Source: Leguminivora glycinivorella (Eukaryota; Arthropoda; Insecta; Lepidoptera; Tortricidae). From it: 64,000 bases of DNA. The stretch covers positions 1,984,001 to 2,048,000 of the forward strand of contig NC_062985.1 of assembly GCF_023078275.1 (NCBI RefSeq). Reading direction: 5' to 3'. The position numbers were made by a program, and so were the translations under genes. The notes beneath the pieces are model-generated. The model saw nothing but the letters and a program-made list of their open reading frames with translations, searched no databases and was not told where the DNA came from. Positions 55,101 to 64,000 of the stretch are shown here, piece after piece. Position 1 is the first letter of the stretch. Each line of letters begins with the position of its first letter.

Positions 55101-55379
55101 TACAAATCTAGTATAAAATATGTTTATAAAACATAGGGAGCATTATGACAGAACTCTTGAGACATCCTAAACGTCAGTTAAGACATAGTCAATAATACGA
55201 CCAAAAGAGGTTGAGGTCTAAAACTTTAATTGTAGAAGGCAAGAATCTTATATACAATGGATGTTGCACGCCGAACATTACTTTGAAGCCAGAAAATTTG
55301 ACCTTGAATTACGTCACGCCGGTCTTGCATCTCTTTCTTTAGGGTGTCCATGATTAAGCATACATTAGGGATATCCCGC

Positions 55380-55622
55380 GGAATTTGACGTATTACATCT
55401 CTCGACACAGGCTTAAAACCTTTGAACCTCCGTTTTGACAATATTCTCAGCTTGATATGATATTGATATGTGTTAAAATGTCAAATATTAATATTAGCGC
55501 CATCTATCTGAGCGTACCTACCCCAAAGGTGTATCGCCATCTAGCTCACCGTACCTTTTTCTGTATGGTTTTGAGGTACCTAAGTTTTTTTCTTAGACTT
55601 TATCTGTCTATACGGAGTTACA
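55380..55622 (-). repeat. Family R repeat, copy 4
   Basis: Reverse orientation: CTCTCGACACAGGCTTAAAA, 'attagcgccatctatctgag', 'ttgaggtacctaag', 'ctgtctatacggagttacat'. It sits about 280 bp upstream of the membrane-protein gene's ATG, in the probable promoter region. Confidence 0.7.
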
Positions 55623-57050
55623 TAAGTATTTGTCTTTTACTAACTGACACCTGTGTTTATTAAAGCATGCAATAGAATATATATTTTAGTGTTTTGGTCA
55701 TCACAATAATATTTTGGTAGTAACTACTGGGAAAACTAATCCCAGTAGCTATCAACCCCCGGTGTGGTAATTAACAATGTGGGGAAATCCCAGTAGTTAG
55801 GACAGGTAAAAACTTGGTGGTAACTAGTGGGAATAGCCACAAAAATATAAGGGAAGTATTTGTCAATGGGGAAATAATGAAATACTAGGACGTTTTAAAA
55901 CAGTATCTTTATTTTTAAGCGCCGCCCCAAATCTCAAGGAAGGTGGTTCTCAATTCGTACGTATTTCAATTCTCTTCGCATGTATATATGTATCTCAATT
56001 TAATGTTTAGGCCACGATATATCCGTCGTTACTGGACTGATTTTTAAAATTTCTTTCTGTGTCATAATCTTCAGGCTTAAAGTGCAAATCTGCAAATTGT
56101 CGAACGCTCTGAAACATTTCCTTTTATCGGTACAATCGACAGCCAACAGCCAATGCTGCCTCCTTACTTCATCTTTTGGAACACTGAAAAGTTTAATATT
56201 ATTCATGTTAATTGTAAAGACATAAATTATATAAAGTTGGTATTATTATACTGTGATATGAACTATGAACATAGAAACCGTACCAAGTTGATAGATTTAG
56301 CTCCATTCAATAAGAGTAAATACCATGCAAGAAAAAAGATTGGTCACCCTAGTCGTAAAACCACACATAGCATTATTTTTCTTTAAAGGTCATATTTATC
56401 GTTCTAAACCTATTCGTGGGAATTTTGATATAATTTGAGACAATGAAACCAATATAATGATAAGAACTAACCAAGATTACAAGCAAAATAGAAGAAAATT
56501 TATTGCCAGTGAGGTTTATGAACATTTTGGTAAAATAAGTACTTACTTGTGAAATTTTACGTCGGATTTCGGTTTCCATTTACTTCCACAATGGTTCACT
56601 ATGCAATACATAGCTCAGAACTTAAGTAAATCGTCGAAAAACGTTTAATTTGCAAAATAAATCTCTGAATCGGTGAATGAATTTTGACAATTCTGACATA
56701 TCGGGCATATTTTTTTATTATTAGTGTTCCCATAGTACGCAGGAGGTAAATACCGGAGAAATAAGGTTTTTGATTGAGTTTTTTTTTGTATAATACAAAG
56801 AAAAGTAAGTCAATTTGATTGAAGAATGTTTTATACGTTTTTTTTATTAACTTATCTGGCAATACATCACAGTGTTGGAATGAGATAGAACATAGGAGTA
56901 AAGGTGAATGAACCTGGCTTCAACTCATTGGTCGGCACGCACTATCCAGAGATATATATAAAATTCTTGGTAGAAGGCGATCTTGAAATCCGGGAGCCTA
57001 GCCAACGTCACAGCCGCTTCGTATCGGTAACGAGACGCAACTGTGGATTT
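55623..57050. other. No gene recognised
   Basis: Small local repeats with 'cccagtagc'/'aatcccagtag' motifs at about 55720-55850. The rest is AT-rich with chance frames. Confidence 0.4.
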
Positions 57051-57190
57051 ATAAACCCGCTCCAGACTATCCACGCGAATCACGGCGCGATGCCGCTAAC
57101 ACGAGTGTGGATTCGATACGCAGAAAGTCCCACACTCGCGTTCGCGGCGTCGCGCCGTGATTCGCGCCCATAGTCTGGAGCGGACTTTAT
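57051..57190. mobile_element. Foldback MITE with GC-rich arms
   Basis: ATAAACCCGCTCCAGACTAT on the left pairs with ATAGTCTGGAGCGGACTTTAT on the right. The arms continue through CGAATCACGGCGCGA and CGCGCCGTGATTCG. Arm length is about 60 bp, with mismatches. Confidence 0.75.
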
Positions 57191-57196
57191 GGAAAA

Positions 57197-57371
57197 CTAG
57201 CTTTTGCCCGCGGCTTCGCTCGCGTTAAAAAGAGAAAAAGTAGCCTATGTCACTCTCCATCCCTTCAACTATCTCCACTTAAAAAATCACGTCAATTCGT
57301 CGCTCCGTTTTGCCGTGAAAGACGGACAAACAAACAGACACACACTTTCCCATTTATAATATTAGTATGGA
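57197..57371 (-). mobile_element. Helitron-like element, copy 5
   Basis: Minus strand: A|TCCATACTAATATTATAAAT to GGGCAAAAGCTAG|T. A textbook Helitron insertion between A and T, six bases from the preceding foldback element. Confidence 0.85.
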
Positions 57372-57734
57372 TTATAGAGAGTCGTCGTTCGTCAAAGCAG
57401 TTTTATATCGAAGCGCAAGCGATTGTCCCCTTGTCAAGGCGCCCTGACCCACGAAGGCGCCCTTTGCTTATAATATCGACTATTGTATTACTATTATATA
57501 TCGACTATTTATTATATTACCACTTTAACCCTTTCAATGTCGTGTGCTTCAGAAACTGGGCTTCCAATTAAGTGGGACACAAGCGTATTGCGTTTCACAC
57601 GTCATTATAGGTGTACTAATGAAAGGAAAGGGTTCTCGATCGATGATCATTACTGTTTGTGATATCGATAGTAATTCATTAACACACGTCATAACATAAT
57701 ACATATGAATAGCAGTAGGAATTTCTAATTAGTC

Positions 57735-57960
57735 TATCGGTCTAGCCTACGAGTAGGTGACCCTGGTTGTAAACATGGTCCTAGCTTCAAATTCCGGTAA
57801 GAGAATTTCACATTTTTTAATCTACAAAAATGTTTCATTGCCTCTCACTGTAATGTCACAATTTCGTTTTCTTTCAACCCCTTAATTGCCAAGAGTGGCT
57901 CTGAAGTCATGTGCTCCGCCTACCCCTCTATGGGATACAGGCGTGATTTCACTTCGTTGT
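57735..57960. repeat. SINE scrap and family G copy 2
   Basis: 57735-57800 resembles the SINE head (GTAGGTGACCCTGGTTGTAA, 'caaattccggtaagag'). 57843-57958 is family G in reverse ('aaccccttaattgccaagag', 'tcatgtgctccgcctacccc'). Confidence 0.55.
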
Positions 57961-58232
57961 TAATTGCCGGGGGATTTACTTAGTCTCGAGATTTATCGCC
58001 TTTTACCGAATCTGCCTTATGATTGGATCAACAAGGAGCTATAGGTGACTGGAAGAGATTCCTGGTATAAAACAGCGCACTCTAAAAGAAATTAGTATGC
58101 ATAGCATAGATACTACTAAAATATACCAGAAAGATTCTACATGTTCTCAAAAGAAGGACAACGCTCAAGTCATATTACTTTAGTTGCATTGCAGACATCC
58201 ATATCTGTGCTTAGACATCACAGCTTAACATC

Positions 58233-58478
58233 ACGCTAGCACAGTACAATAAAGAGTACCCTCGTACAGTATGGCCACTCCCGCTCCCCGCTGAAAGTGC
58301 CGCCCACCCCCTCTCGGTTACCTCACAGTTTACCGCCTGTCAAAAACGTGAACAGTCGACCTGTCATATCTCACTCATACAAGCATAGTACGCATTCACC
58401 TACACGAGCTTAGAATGTGTGCTAGGAACGCGCCTCTTTCATATATTTGATCGCCAGTGTCCGAGATGTGACGCTAGC
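58233..58478 (+). mobile_element. Family H MITE, copy 4, ACGCTAGC duplication
   Basis: The element 58241-58470 is flanked by identical ACGCTAGC octamers (58233-58240, 58471-58478). Orientation as in copies 1 and 2. Confidence 0.9.
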
Positions 58479-58594
58479 CATCACTAACGTGGTATAACAA
58501 TCTTCACTAGGCTTGTGTAGTACATGTACTAATAGTACAAAAGACACGATTCCCTGCACTGTACTAGACCAAACTACTCCCAAATGATTCTGCT

Positions 58595-59667
58595 CTCTAG
58601 TACGGCTACCTAATGATTCTCCGACATTTTTTTAGCCGATTATTGATTCGCCGACAACGATTCGCCGAATGCCATTTAGCCGAATAATCAAACTGTCGCT
58701 GTCACTTTTGGTCGAATAACGTTACTAGAATCTTGGTTCGCATACAGTTCAGTTCGCTTCTGTGCAAATTATCCGAACTATTATTGGACATTTTTCATTT
58801 AGCAAAGTAATATTTTCGTTTAGTCCACGTTTAGTAGAATAACGTTTTACATTTTATACATTGTTAAAATATTTTCGAACGAATGAATTATCGCTGTTGT
58901 AAAAAAATTACGCACAAGACACTTTTTTTTCTTACATACATACATACATACATATAATCACGCCTGTAGCCCATAAAGGAGTAGGTAGAGCACATGAAGT
59001 ACTAAGTTTCAGTGCCACTCTTGGCAAAAAGGGGTTGAAAGAAATCCAGATTGTGACATTGCAGTGACAGCGCCACAATTTAACCCATACCCCACAGTCG
59101 ACTTCTACGACACCCACGGGAAGAAAGGGGGTTGGGGGCGGTTCTTCAACAATGTGATTTTTTTTGCGTTGCGGTAATAATTTACATATACTGGCAACAT
59201 TATGTTCTTGAAAAAATTTGGTGAGTTGAAAACAACAATACATAATTTACTAAAATTAATCCTTAGAATCAGAACATGATGATTAATATAAATAAGTAAA
59301 TGAAATAAATGTGAAATACTCTTATAAGCGATCTAACAACTAGATTTTTGAATCCGCAGAACACTTTGTACGCAAGTTCCAGGTTCCAGCCAACTCACCA
59401 TAAAAAAAATACCAAATGATCACTCGACCTATTGTGTTTCGACCAATTTTGTGTCGGCCAATTTTTACAATGACTAAATGATTACTCGTCGAAAAGTAAA
59501 TCGGCGTATCAAATTTCTGCCTACCGACTCCGTTTACGAACGAACATTATGCGAAATGAGAATCTTCCAATCGTTATTCGGCCAAAACAGACGTCGGCGA
59601 ATCGTTGTCGGCGTACCGAAAATCGGCGTATTTTATTTCGGAATATCAATCGGGCACCCTCTAGTAC
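58595..59667. mobile_element. 1.05-kb foldback-type element with 9-nt duplication
   Basis: The element 58604-59658 is flanked on both sides by CTCTAGTAC. Its ends GGCTACCTAATGATTCTCCG and (reversed right end) GGTGCCCGATTGATATTCCG are diverged inverted repeats that both continue with GCCGACAACGATTCGCCG about 45 nt in. The 'ttcggc/gccgaa' motif recurs throughout. A family G repeat is inserted inside. No transposase frame. An 8-9 bp duplication with long repetitive ends resembles P-superfamily foldback elements. Confidence 0.7.
58928..59160 (+). repeat. Family G repeat, copy 3, inside the foldback element
   Basis: A (CATA)n run, then 'ataatcacgcctgtagccca', 'gtttcagtgccactcttggc' and 'gacacccacgggaagaaagg'. 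It is the longest copy and includes the 5' part missing at 51224. Confidence 0.7.
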
Positions 59668-59993
59668 ATTTAGTACACACACACGCGCGACAGAATGGGA
59701 GCGAAAGGAGCGAAGAGCCGAGAAGTGACAATGACAGCAAAGCGATCCGTGTGATACGACCGCAACCGAACTAGAACCGACTGACTCGGACCGAGAGCGC
59801 GCGAAAAAGGTCGATCAGCTCTCGGCTAGTGCGACCGAGCGTTACTGTATGTACGCTATACATATTAAATCATTAAAAGAATTGGATCAGTTTAAAATTG
59901 GCCCCAGTTGCAAATACCCCGCTGTACCTTACAAAATACGAGAATTTAGAAATATTTATTTATGTTTCTACAGTCAACAAGAGTGTCAGTTTA
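59668..59993. other. Unassigned, GC-rich in part
   Basis: 59690-59840 is CpG-rich (GAGCGAAAGGAGCGAAGAGC, 'cggaccgagagcgcgcgaaa') and lies between the foldback element and its inverted partial copy. No frame or partner recognised. Confidence 0.35.
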
Positions 59994-60271
59994 TTCGAAA
60001 ATATTTTAACGATGTATAAAATGTGAAACGTTATTCGACTAAATGTGGCCTAAACGAAAATATTACTTTGCTAAATGAAAAATGTCCAATAATAGTTCGG
60101 ATAATTTGCACAGAAGCCAACTGAACTGTATGCGAACCAAGATTCTACGTAACGTTATTCGACTAAAAGTGACAGTGATAGTTTGATTATTCGGCTAGAT
60201 GGCATTCGGCGAATCGTTGTCGGCGAATCAATAATCGGCTAAAAAAATTGTCGGAGAATCATTAGGTAGCC
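59994..60271 (-). repeat. Inverted 278-bp partial copy of the foldback element
   Basis: This segment is the reverse of 58604-58878 over its whole length with a small number of differences, ending GAATCATTAGGTAGCC at 60271. Its other end stops abruptly at TTCGAAAATATTTTAAC, so it is truncated. Confidence 0.8.
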
Positions 60272-61086
60272 ATTATGCACAATTTGTCTCTCAGTGTACT
60301 GTACTACTGTACTAAATATCTTAAAAGAACGAACTACACTTTTTTGTACACATCGGAGATCGTACTAGTTGTGAGCGATCTTTTCAGTGAACGAGCAGGC
60401 ACAACTCTAATATTCACCCTGGTATTATCTAGTATACGCCTGACCTGACTCACCTGCGGAAAAATAAGAGCGTACAATTGCAAATTATATTTATTTGTAG
60501 TACTTACTTACCCCATCTTTCTTGGGTACACGACAGCCCCCATACGCATATGAGCACATTTGTACCTACTCCATTTCCATACCTTAATAATACCTCCATT
60601 TCTAAACCTTAATTTAATTTCTAACAAGAAACCCGACGTTTCGAACGTGACATTACGTTCGTGGACAGTATTTCACTGTTTCACTGCGACTTCCAGTATT
60701 CTATCTCAAGTCCGTGTAAAAACCTCTCGACTAATAGGGATGGACATTAATATTCAACGTGAGATAACGGACGCCATATTTACAAGTCTTCTACCTTCAG
60801 CAACCATTTTAACACCTTGTCACAGTAATACATGCTACCGTACTTAATACGATTGTTTCACGTTGGTCATTACGACAAGGTTCTAAATTGGAACATACGT
60901 CGATATTCAGGCCTGAACAATTTAGAACCTTATCACAGTAACTAGTACACTACTGCGCTAATGATTGCTTTCGCCTGTGAAATGCGGTAAAAGTAAAAAA
61001 ATATATCCATCGATAGCATTTTATCACTTTCTTTCTTACATTGGCTCGTGCCGTCCCGCATTTGAATAAAGTACCTACTTAAACTG
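60272..61086. other. No gene recognised
   Basis: Two direct copies of a 'ttagaaccttatcacagtaa'-like motif at about 60820 and 60920. No other feature. Confidence 0.4.
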
Positions 61087-61227
61087 TAGGGTGCATTGGG
61101 GTAATTTAGAAAGTCGTCTAATTTCGAAAGTCGCTTAAAAATCACCATTATTTCCATCTTATCAAAGATTCCCCTTTCGAAATTACCCGAACATTTCTGT
61201 GATTCGAAATTACCCCAATGCACCTTA
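61087..61227. mobile_element. Foldback MITE, TA-flanked
   Basis: GGGTGCATTGGGGTAATTT and its inverse bound 61089-61225 with TA on both sides. The 'ttcgaaa' motif repeats within. A short internal similarity between the arms continues past the ends. Confidence 0.8.
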
Positions 61228-61544
61228 TAACTTATTTAAGTGCCTAATAGTTAATGTAACTATAATGTTATGGTTGTTTGTTAAATTTTCTTTAACGAGC
61301 TGTTACAAAATTATCGGATTAACGTGAGTAGAAGAAAAATGGTTCTAGTACCGTTTTCCTTTCGTTTATCGTTATACACTGTGTGGCATGAGAAGCCCGA
61401 AAGGTTTTAACTAATTTTAACCATGCATTTCTGAGATCAAAAGAAGGACATTTTGTACTTTAAGTAGGTATTAGCAATTTTAATGATTTTGGATATAATT
61501 TTACTGAAAAAGTAAATATCAATTGTAAAAATGGCACTTAATAG

Positions 61545-61605
61545 TACATTACGATACAAGTGAGAAAAAGTGGAAATTCGAAACGTGTGTCGATAAAAAA
61601 AAAAA
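61545..61605. repeat. Family D fragment
   Basis: TAGTACATTACGATACAAGT and 'attcgaaacgtgtgtcgata' match the left part of family D; the rest is missing. Confidence 0.6.
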
Positions 61606-62304
61606 CACGAGAACAGTTCAGAAATATGCAAATAAAAACACACACAAAACTATTCACATTTAACGCCAAATTAATTTGCATCGGCAACAAAATGTGTATT
61701 TCAACGCTTCGGATTAAAATCGTAATAAATTAACAATATTTTCACTAGTTAATTAAAAGGGGAAACTGACAAAACATTACAGAGATACAATCGTATCAAA
61801 ACCACTTTACACGCTTTCATAAACCATTGTAAAATCAACCTTACTACCTCTACACTACAATACATATTTGATATAAAAGATTGGTTAAGATACGAGGTTC
61901 AGAAAGTAACTGGGAGGAATGAGTTTGGTTATCGCAAAGCGCGTTGTTACAAAGGGCAATCACGGTATTGTGTTTCGCGCCATCTAGCGAGCGACGGTGG
62001 CAACTTTTTGAGTTATAGCTCGCTATAGGAAATGTGACGGTAAGTTTTATCAAATGAGACTTTATTTCTTAACTGATAAGAATCATTTTAATAGGTGTTT
62101 CTAGTGTGTATATATGAATCACTAAAATAAAGCATTATTAGTACTTACGCTTTATATTATTGTTCTCCAAATAAGTGTCATAGTTTTATGGGTTAGGAAC
62201 AAATTCGGTACAAAAAGATGAAAAAAGTATGGCGATGAGTAAAGTATGGCGATGACGTCACTGTGTGCGCTAACTGACCGCCTATTTTGCCGTTCTCTCC
62301 AAGC
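61606..62304. other. No feature recognised
   Basis: AT-rich; a moderate-GC patch at 61900-62040 with no frame. Confidence 0.4.
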
Positions 62305-62376
62305 GGGGATGTAACTCAGTGGTAGAGTGTCTGCTTCGCATGCTGAAAGTCCTGGGTTCAAATCCCAGCATCTCCA
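62305..62376 (+). tRNA. tRNA-Ala, anticodon CGC
   Basis: 72 nt folding as a full cloverleaf: acceptor GGGGATG/CATCTCC with discriminator A, D stem ACTC/GAGT, anticodon arm with loop TTCGCAT (CGC, Ala), T arm CTGGG-TTCAAAT-CCCAG. The internal promoters are close to consensus (A box TAACTCAGTGG, B box GGTTCAAATCC), and a T5 terminator follows at 62386. Oddities: a T:T mismatch at pair 29:41 and A at position 10. It is probably functional, with some chance of being a young tRNA pseudogene. Confidence 0.85.
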
Positions 62377-62536
62377 ACCGCAATCTTTTTGTTTTTTATT
62401 ATTTTACCTGTCCATCTACACATGTTTCAATAATCAATTAATTTAGTTATTTTTTAATGTGATTCTACGTAATAAACAATATTTATCGGATTTTATTACC
62501 GGTACCGGAGCTGATCAGGTTCTTAAAAATACCTGC

Positions 62537-62673
62537 AGGCCTAGCACATGATTGCCGCGAGAGTATGTCGCCGCGAGATAGACTACCTGTCCTTATGTCA
62601 TTAATACAATTAGACAAAGACGTGTCATCTATCTCGCGGCGACATACTCCCGCGGCCATCATGTGCTAGGCCT
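62537..62673. mobile_element. Foldback MITE with GC-rich arms
   Basis: AGGCCTAGCACATGAT ... TATGTCGCCGCGAGATAGA pairs with the inverse ending GTGCTAGGCCT; arms of about 47 bp with two or three differences. Confidence 0.8.
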
Positions 62674-62785
62674 ACTGAACATGCCATTTAAAATGATGAT
62701 AAATAAATGACAATAAAAACAAATTCTAATCAGATTTTTAAAAATATGAACACACTCCGATTCAGGTATTTGATGGCAATTGTAC

Positions 62786-62950
62786 ACTTAAGTGCGTTTT
62801 TACATTTTCCGATCCGATATCGGATGTAGGACCGATATCCCATACATTTCAGCAAGAACGATCATCCTTGATTACAGGCACCATCTTGGATTTTTTCCAT
62901 TGAAATCCTTCCGACATCCGCCATCGGATCGGATAATGTGAGAACGGACT
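62786..62950. mobile_element. MITE family A, copy 4
   Basis: CACTTAAGTGCGTTTTTACA on the left and 'tcggatcggataatgtgaga' on the right, with 'gcaccatcttggatttttt' inside and an extra 20-bp segment compared with copy 3. Confidence 0.8.
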
Positions 62951-63217
62951 AAAGGTACAACATTTTCAAACCAAAATATTAAAAAAAAGCAAATCACTGA
63001 TTAAAAACCGCCACAAATAATTATTTCAAAACGAATGATAATGACCGAGTGAATGATTTCTCGAGTCAATAGAGCGCGGACACGTGCCGTGAACGAATGA
63101 GCAAATTGCGGACGACATTACGATTTAATGAATGATTGACACACAGCTGCTGGCTGTGATTGTTTGTAGGATTTTTGCTATTACTTTTTGGTAGGCACCT
63201 TTTTTATTTGTAGCAAA

Positions 63218-63374
63218 TCGTCACTACTGTGGTCACTACTTTTAAAAAATCTCGTATCTCACGCTGTTCCTCAAAGTTAAAACGCAGTAAGTCTATATGC
63301 ATTCCATACATACTTACTACAATTTTCTTTTCATTGACAGACGAAGATACAACTTTTATTAAAAGTAGTGACGA
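63218..63374. mobile_element. TA-type MITE, second copy of 38909-39058
   Basis: TCGTCACTACT ... AAAGTAGTGACGA, with the interior ('aatctcgtatctcacgctgt', 'ttaaaacgcagtaagtctat') nearly identical to the nested copy. The left end contains a small duplication of GTCACTACT. Confidence 0.8.
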
Positions 63375-63424
63375 AATATAATTTAGAACGTGATAAAAAT
63401 AATACAATGGTTTTTGAAGCTAGA

Positions 63425-63840
63425 GAAATGAGCTTTTCAACACAGATTATTATTATCTTATCTGTGTTGCACCGTGTTGATTTTTTTGTTATTTTGATTT
63501 TATTACATCAAACATTTATTACATCAAACATTTCAAAAATGTTTTTTTCATTATGGCTCAAAAATAGGTGTGATACGCAGAATCGGTAACAATTAGCCCA
63601 AAAAACTAAATGGTCCGACACATATTATTTCATTATTATTGAGATTCTCAAATTTCGTTTCGATTGATTAAGTTTTGGAGAAACAGTCGAGAACGGCACC
63701 TCGATTTTAAAATTTTTTTCGTAATATCTTTTAATTGAGTTGTTCTTAATGGACATTTTTTTTTGATAATTCTAGTTAATAACACGAGTATATTTAACTA
63801 AAATTTCCAATTTGAAATGAGGGCTCCCTTCCAACGCATC
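63425..63840 (+). repeat. Family E repeat, copy 2
   Basis: Colinear with 29766-30170. An extra 'acatcaaacatttatt' duplication lies near 63505-63530. 63841-64000 shows nothing further. Confidence 0.65.
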
Positions 63841-64000
63841 CGCAACGGCTTCATTACTTTTCGTGTTTCGGGTATTCATGGGCGGCAGTAATCGCTTACC
63901 ATCAGGCGACCTGTCTGCTCATTTGCCTCCTATCCCATAAAAAATATAACTGTCATACCATCAACATATTTAAGTAAAATACTGTTTAAAATCATTTTCT

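Noticed and set aside
55226..55441. 71-codon minus-strand frame with a helical, charged C-terminus
   Set aside because: Its N-terminal part is family R repeat sequence; no independent evidence for a gene.
59478..59774. 98-codon frame
   Set aside because: It runs across the right end of the foldback element into flanking DNA, so it is a chance frame.

Overview
This looks like a stretch of a lepidopteran (moth or butterfly) nuclear genome. The DNA is AT-rich with only a few kilobases that look like host coding sequence. Almost everything else is interspersed repeats of types typical of Lepidoptera: Helitron-like elements ending in GGGCAAAAGCTAG, many TA-flanked foldback MITEs, tRNA-headed SINEs, and LINE 3' ends with microsatellite tails. 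I assigned the organism from these repeat types, from recognition and without a database search. Family letters (A to H) are local labels for repeats that recur in the window.

Host genes. The left edge (1-100, + strand) holds the last coding exon of a gene whose body lies outside the window; it is followed by an AATAAA. The main host gene is on the minus strand at 55100-51617. It encodes a single-pass membrane protein with a signal peptide, an ectodomain of about 290 residues, one transmembrane helix and a long Ser-rich tail. The long open frame seems to stop at 53106, but that stop lies inside a consensus splice donor. A phase-matched exon at 51752-51617 follows a textbook acceptor, so the inferred protein is 708 residues. 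One tRNA-Ala(CGC) gene is at 62305-62376 and a tRNA-like sequence is at 36249-36323.

Mobile DNA, left to right. 1.0-8.7 kb: a hAT-type MITE with a perfect 8-bp target duplication; a roughly 4.8-kb interval bounded by inverted copies of one end sequence, enclosing a GC-rich block with a 97-bp tandem array; and a perfect 351-bp tandem duplication that cuts through a Helitron-like element. 8.8-17.4 kb: SINE, LINE tails and MITEs, some nested. 17577-28354: a full-length Ty3/gypsy LTR retrotransposon on the minus strand (486-bp LTRs, TACA target duplication). It is broken by a CR1/L2-like LINE inserted in pol, by another repeat inserted between its two zinc knuckles, and by frameshifts. 28.4-47 kb: a repeat patchwork with several nested insertions. 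47171-48426: a mariner element with a frameshifted transposase. 51.6-55.1 kb: the membrane-protein gene, with three MITEs in its intron. 57-61 kb: foldback elements, including a 1.05-kb element with a 9-nt target duplication and a nearby inverted 278-bp partial copy. 61-64 kb: MITEs and the tRNA gene.

How it fits together. No operon, CRISPR array or defence-type gene system is present. The window is mainly a record of transposition: several insertion orders can be read from nesting and target duplications (family H into family C; a Helitron into family A; a TA-flanked MITE into family R; a LINE and another repeat into gypsy). Stretches marked as having no recognised feature were read on both strands and showed only short chance open frames.
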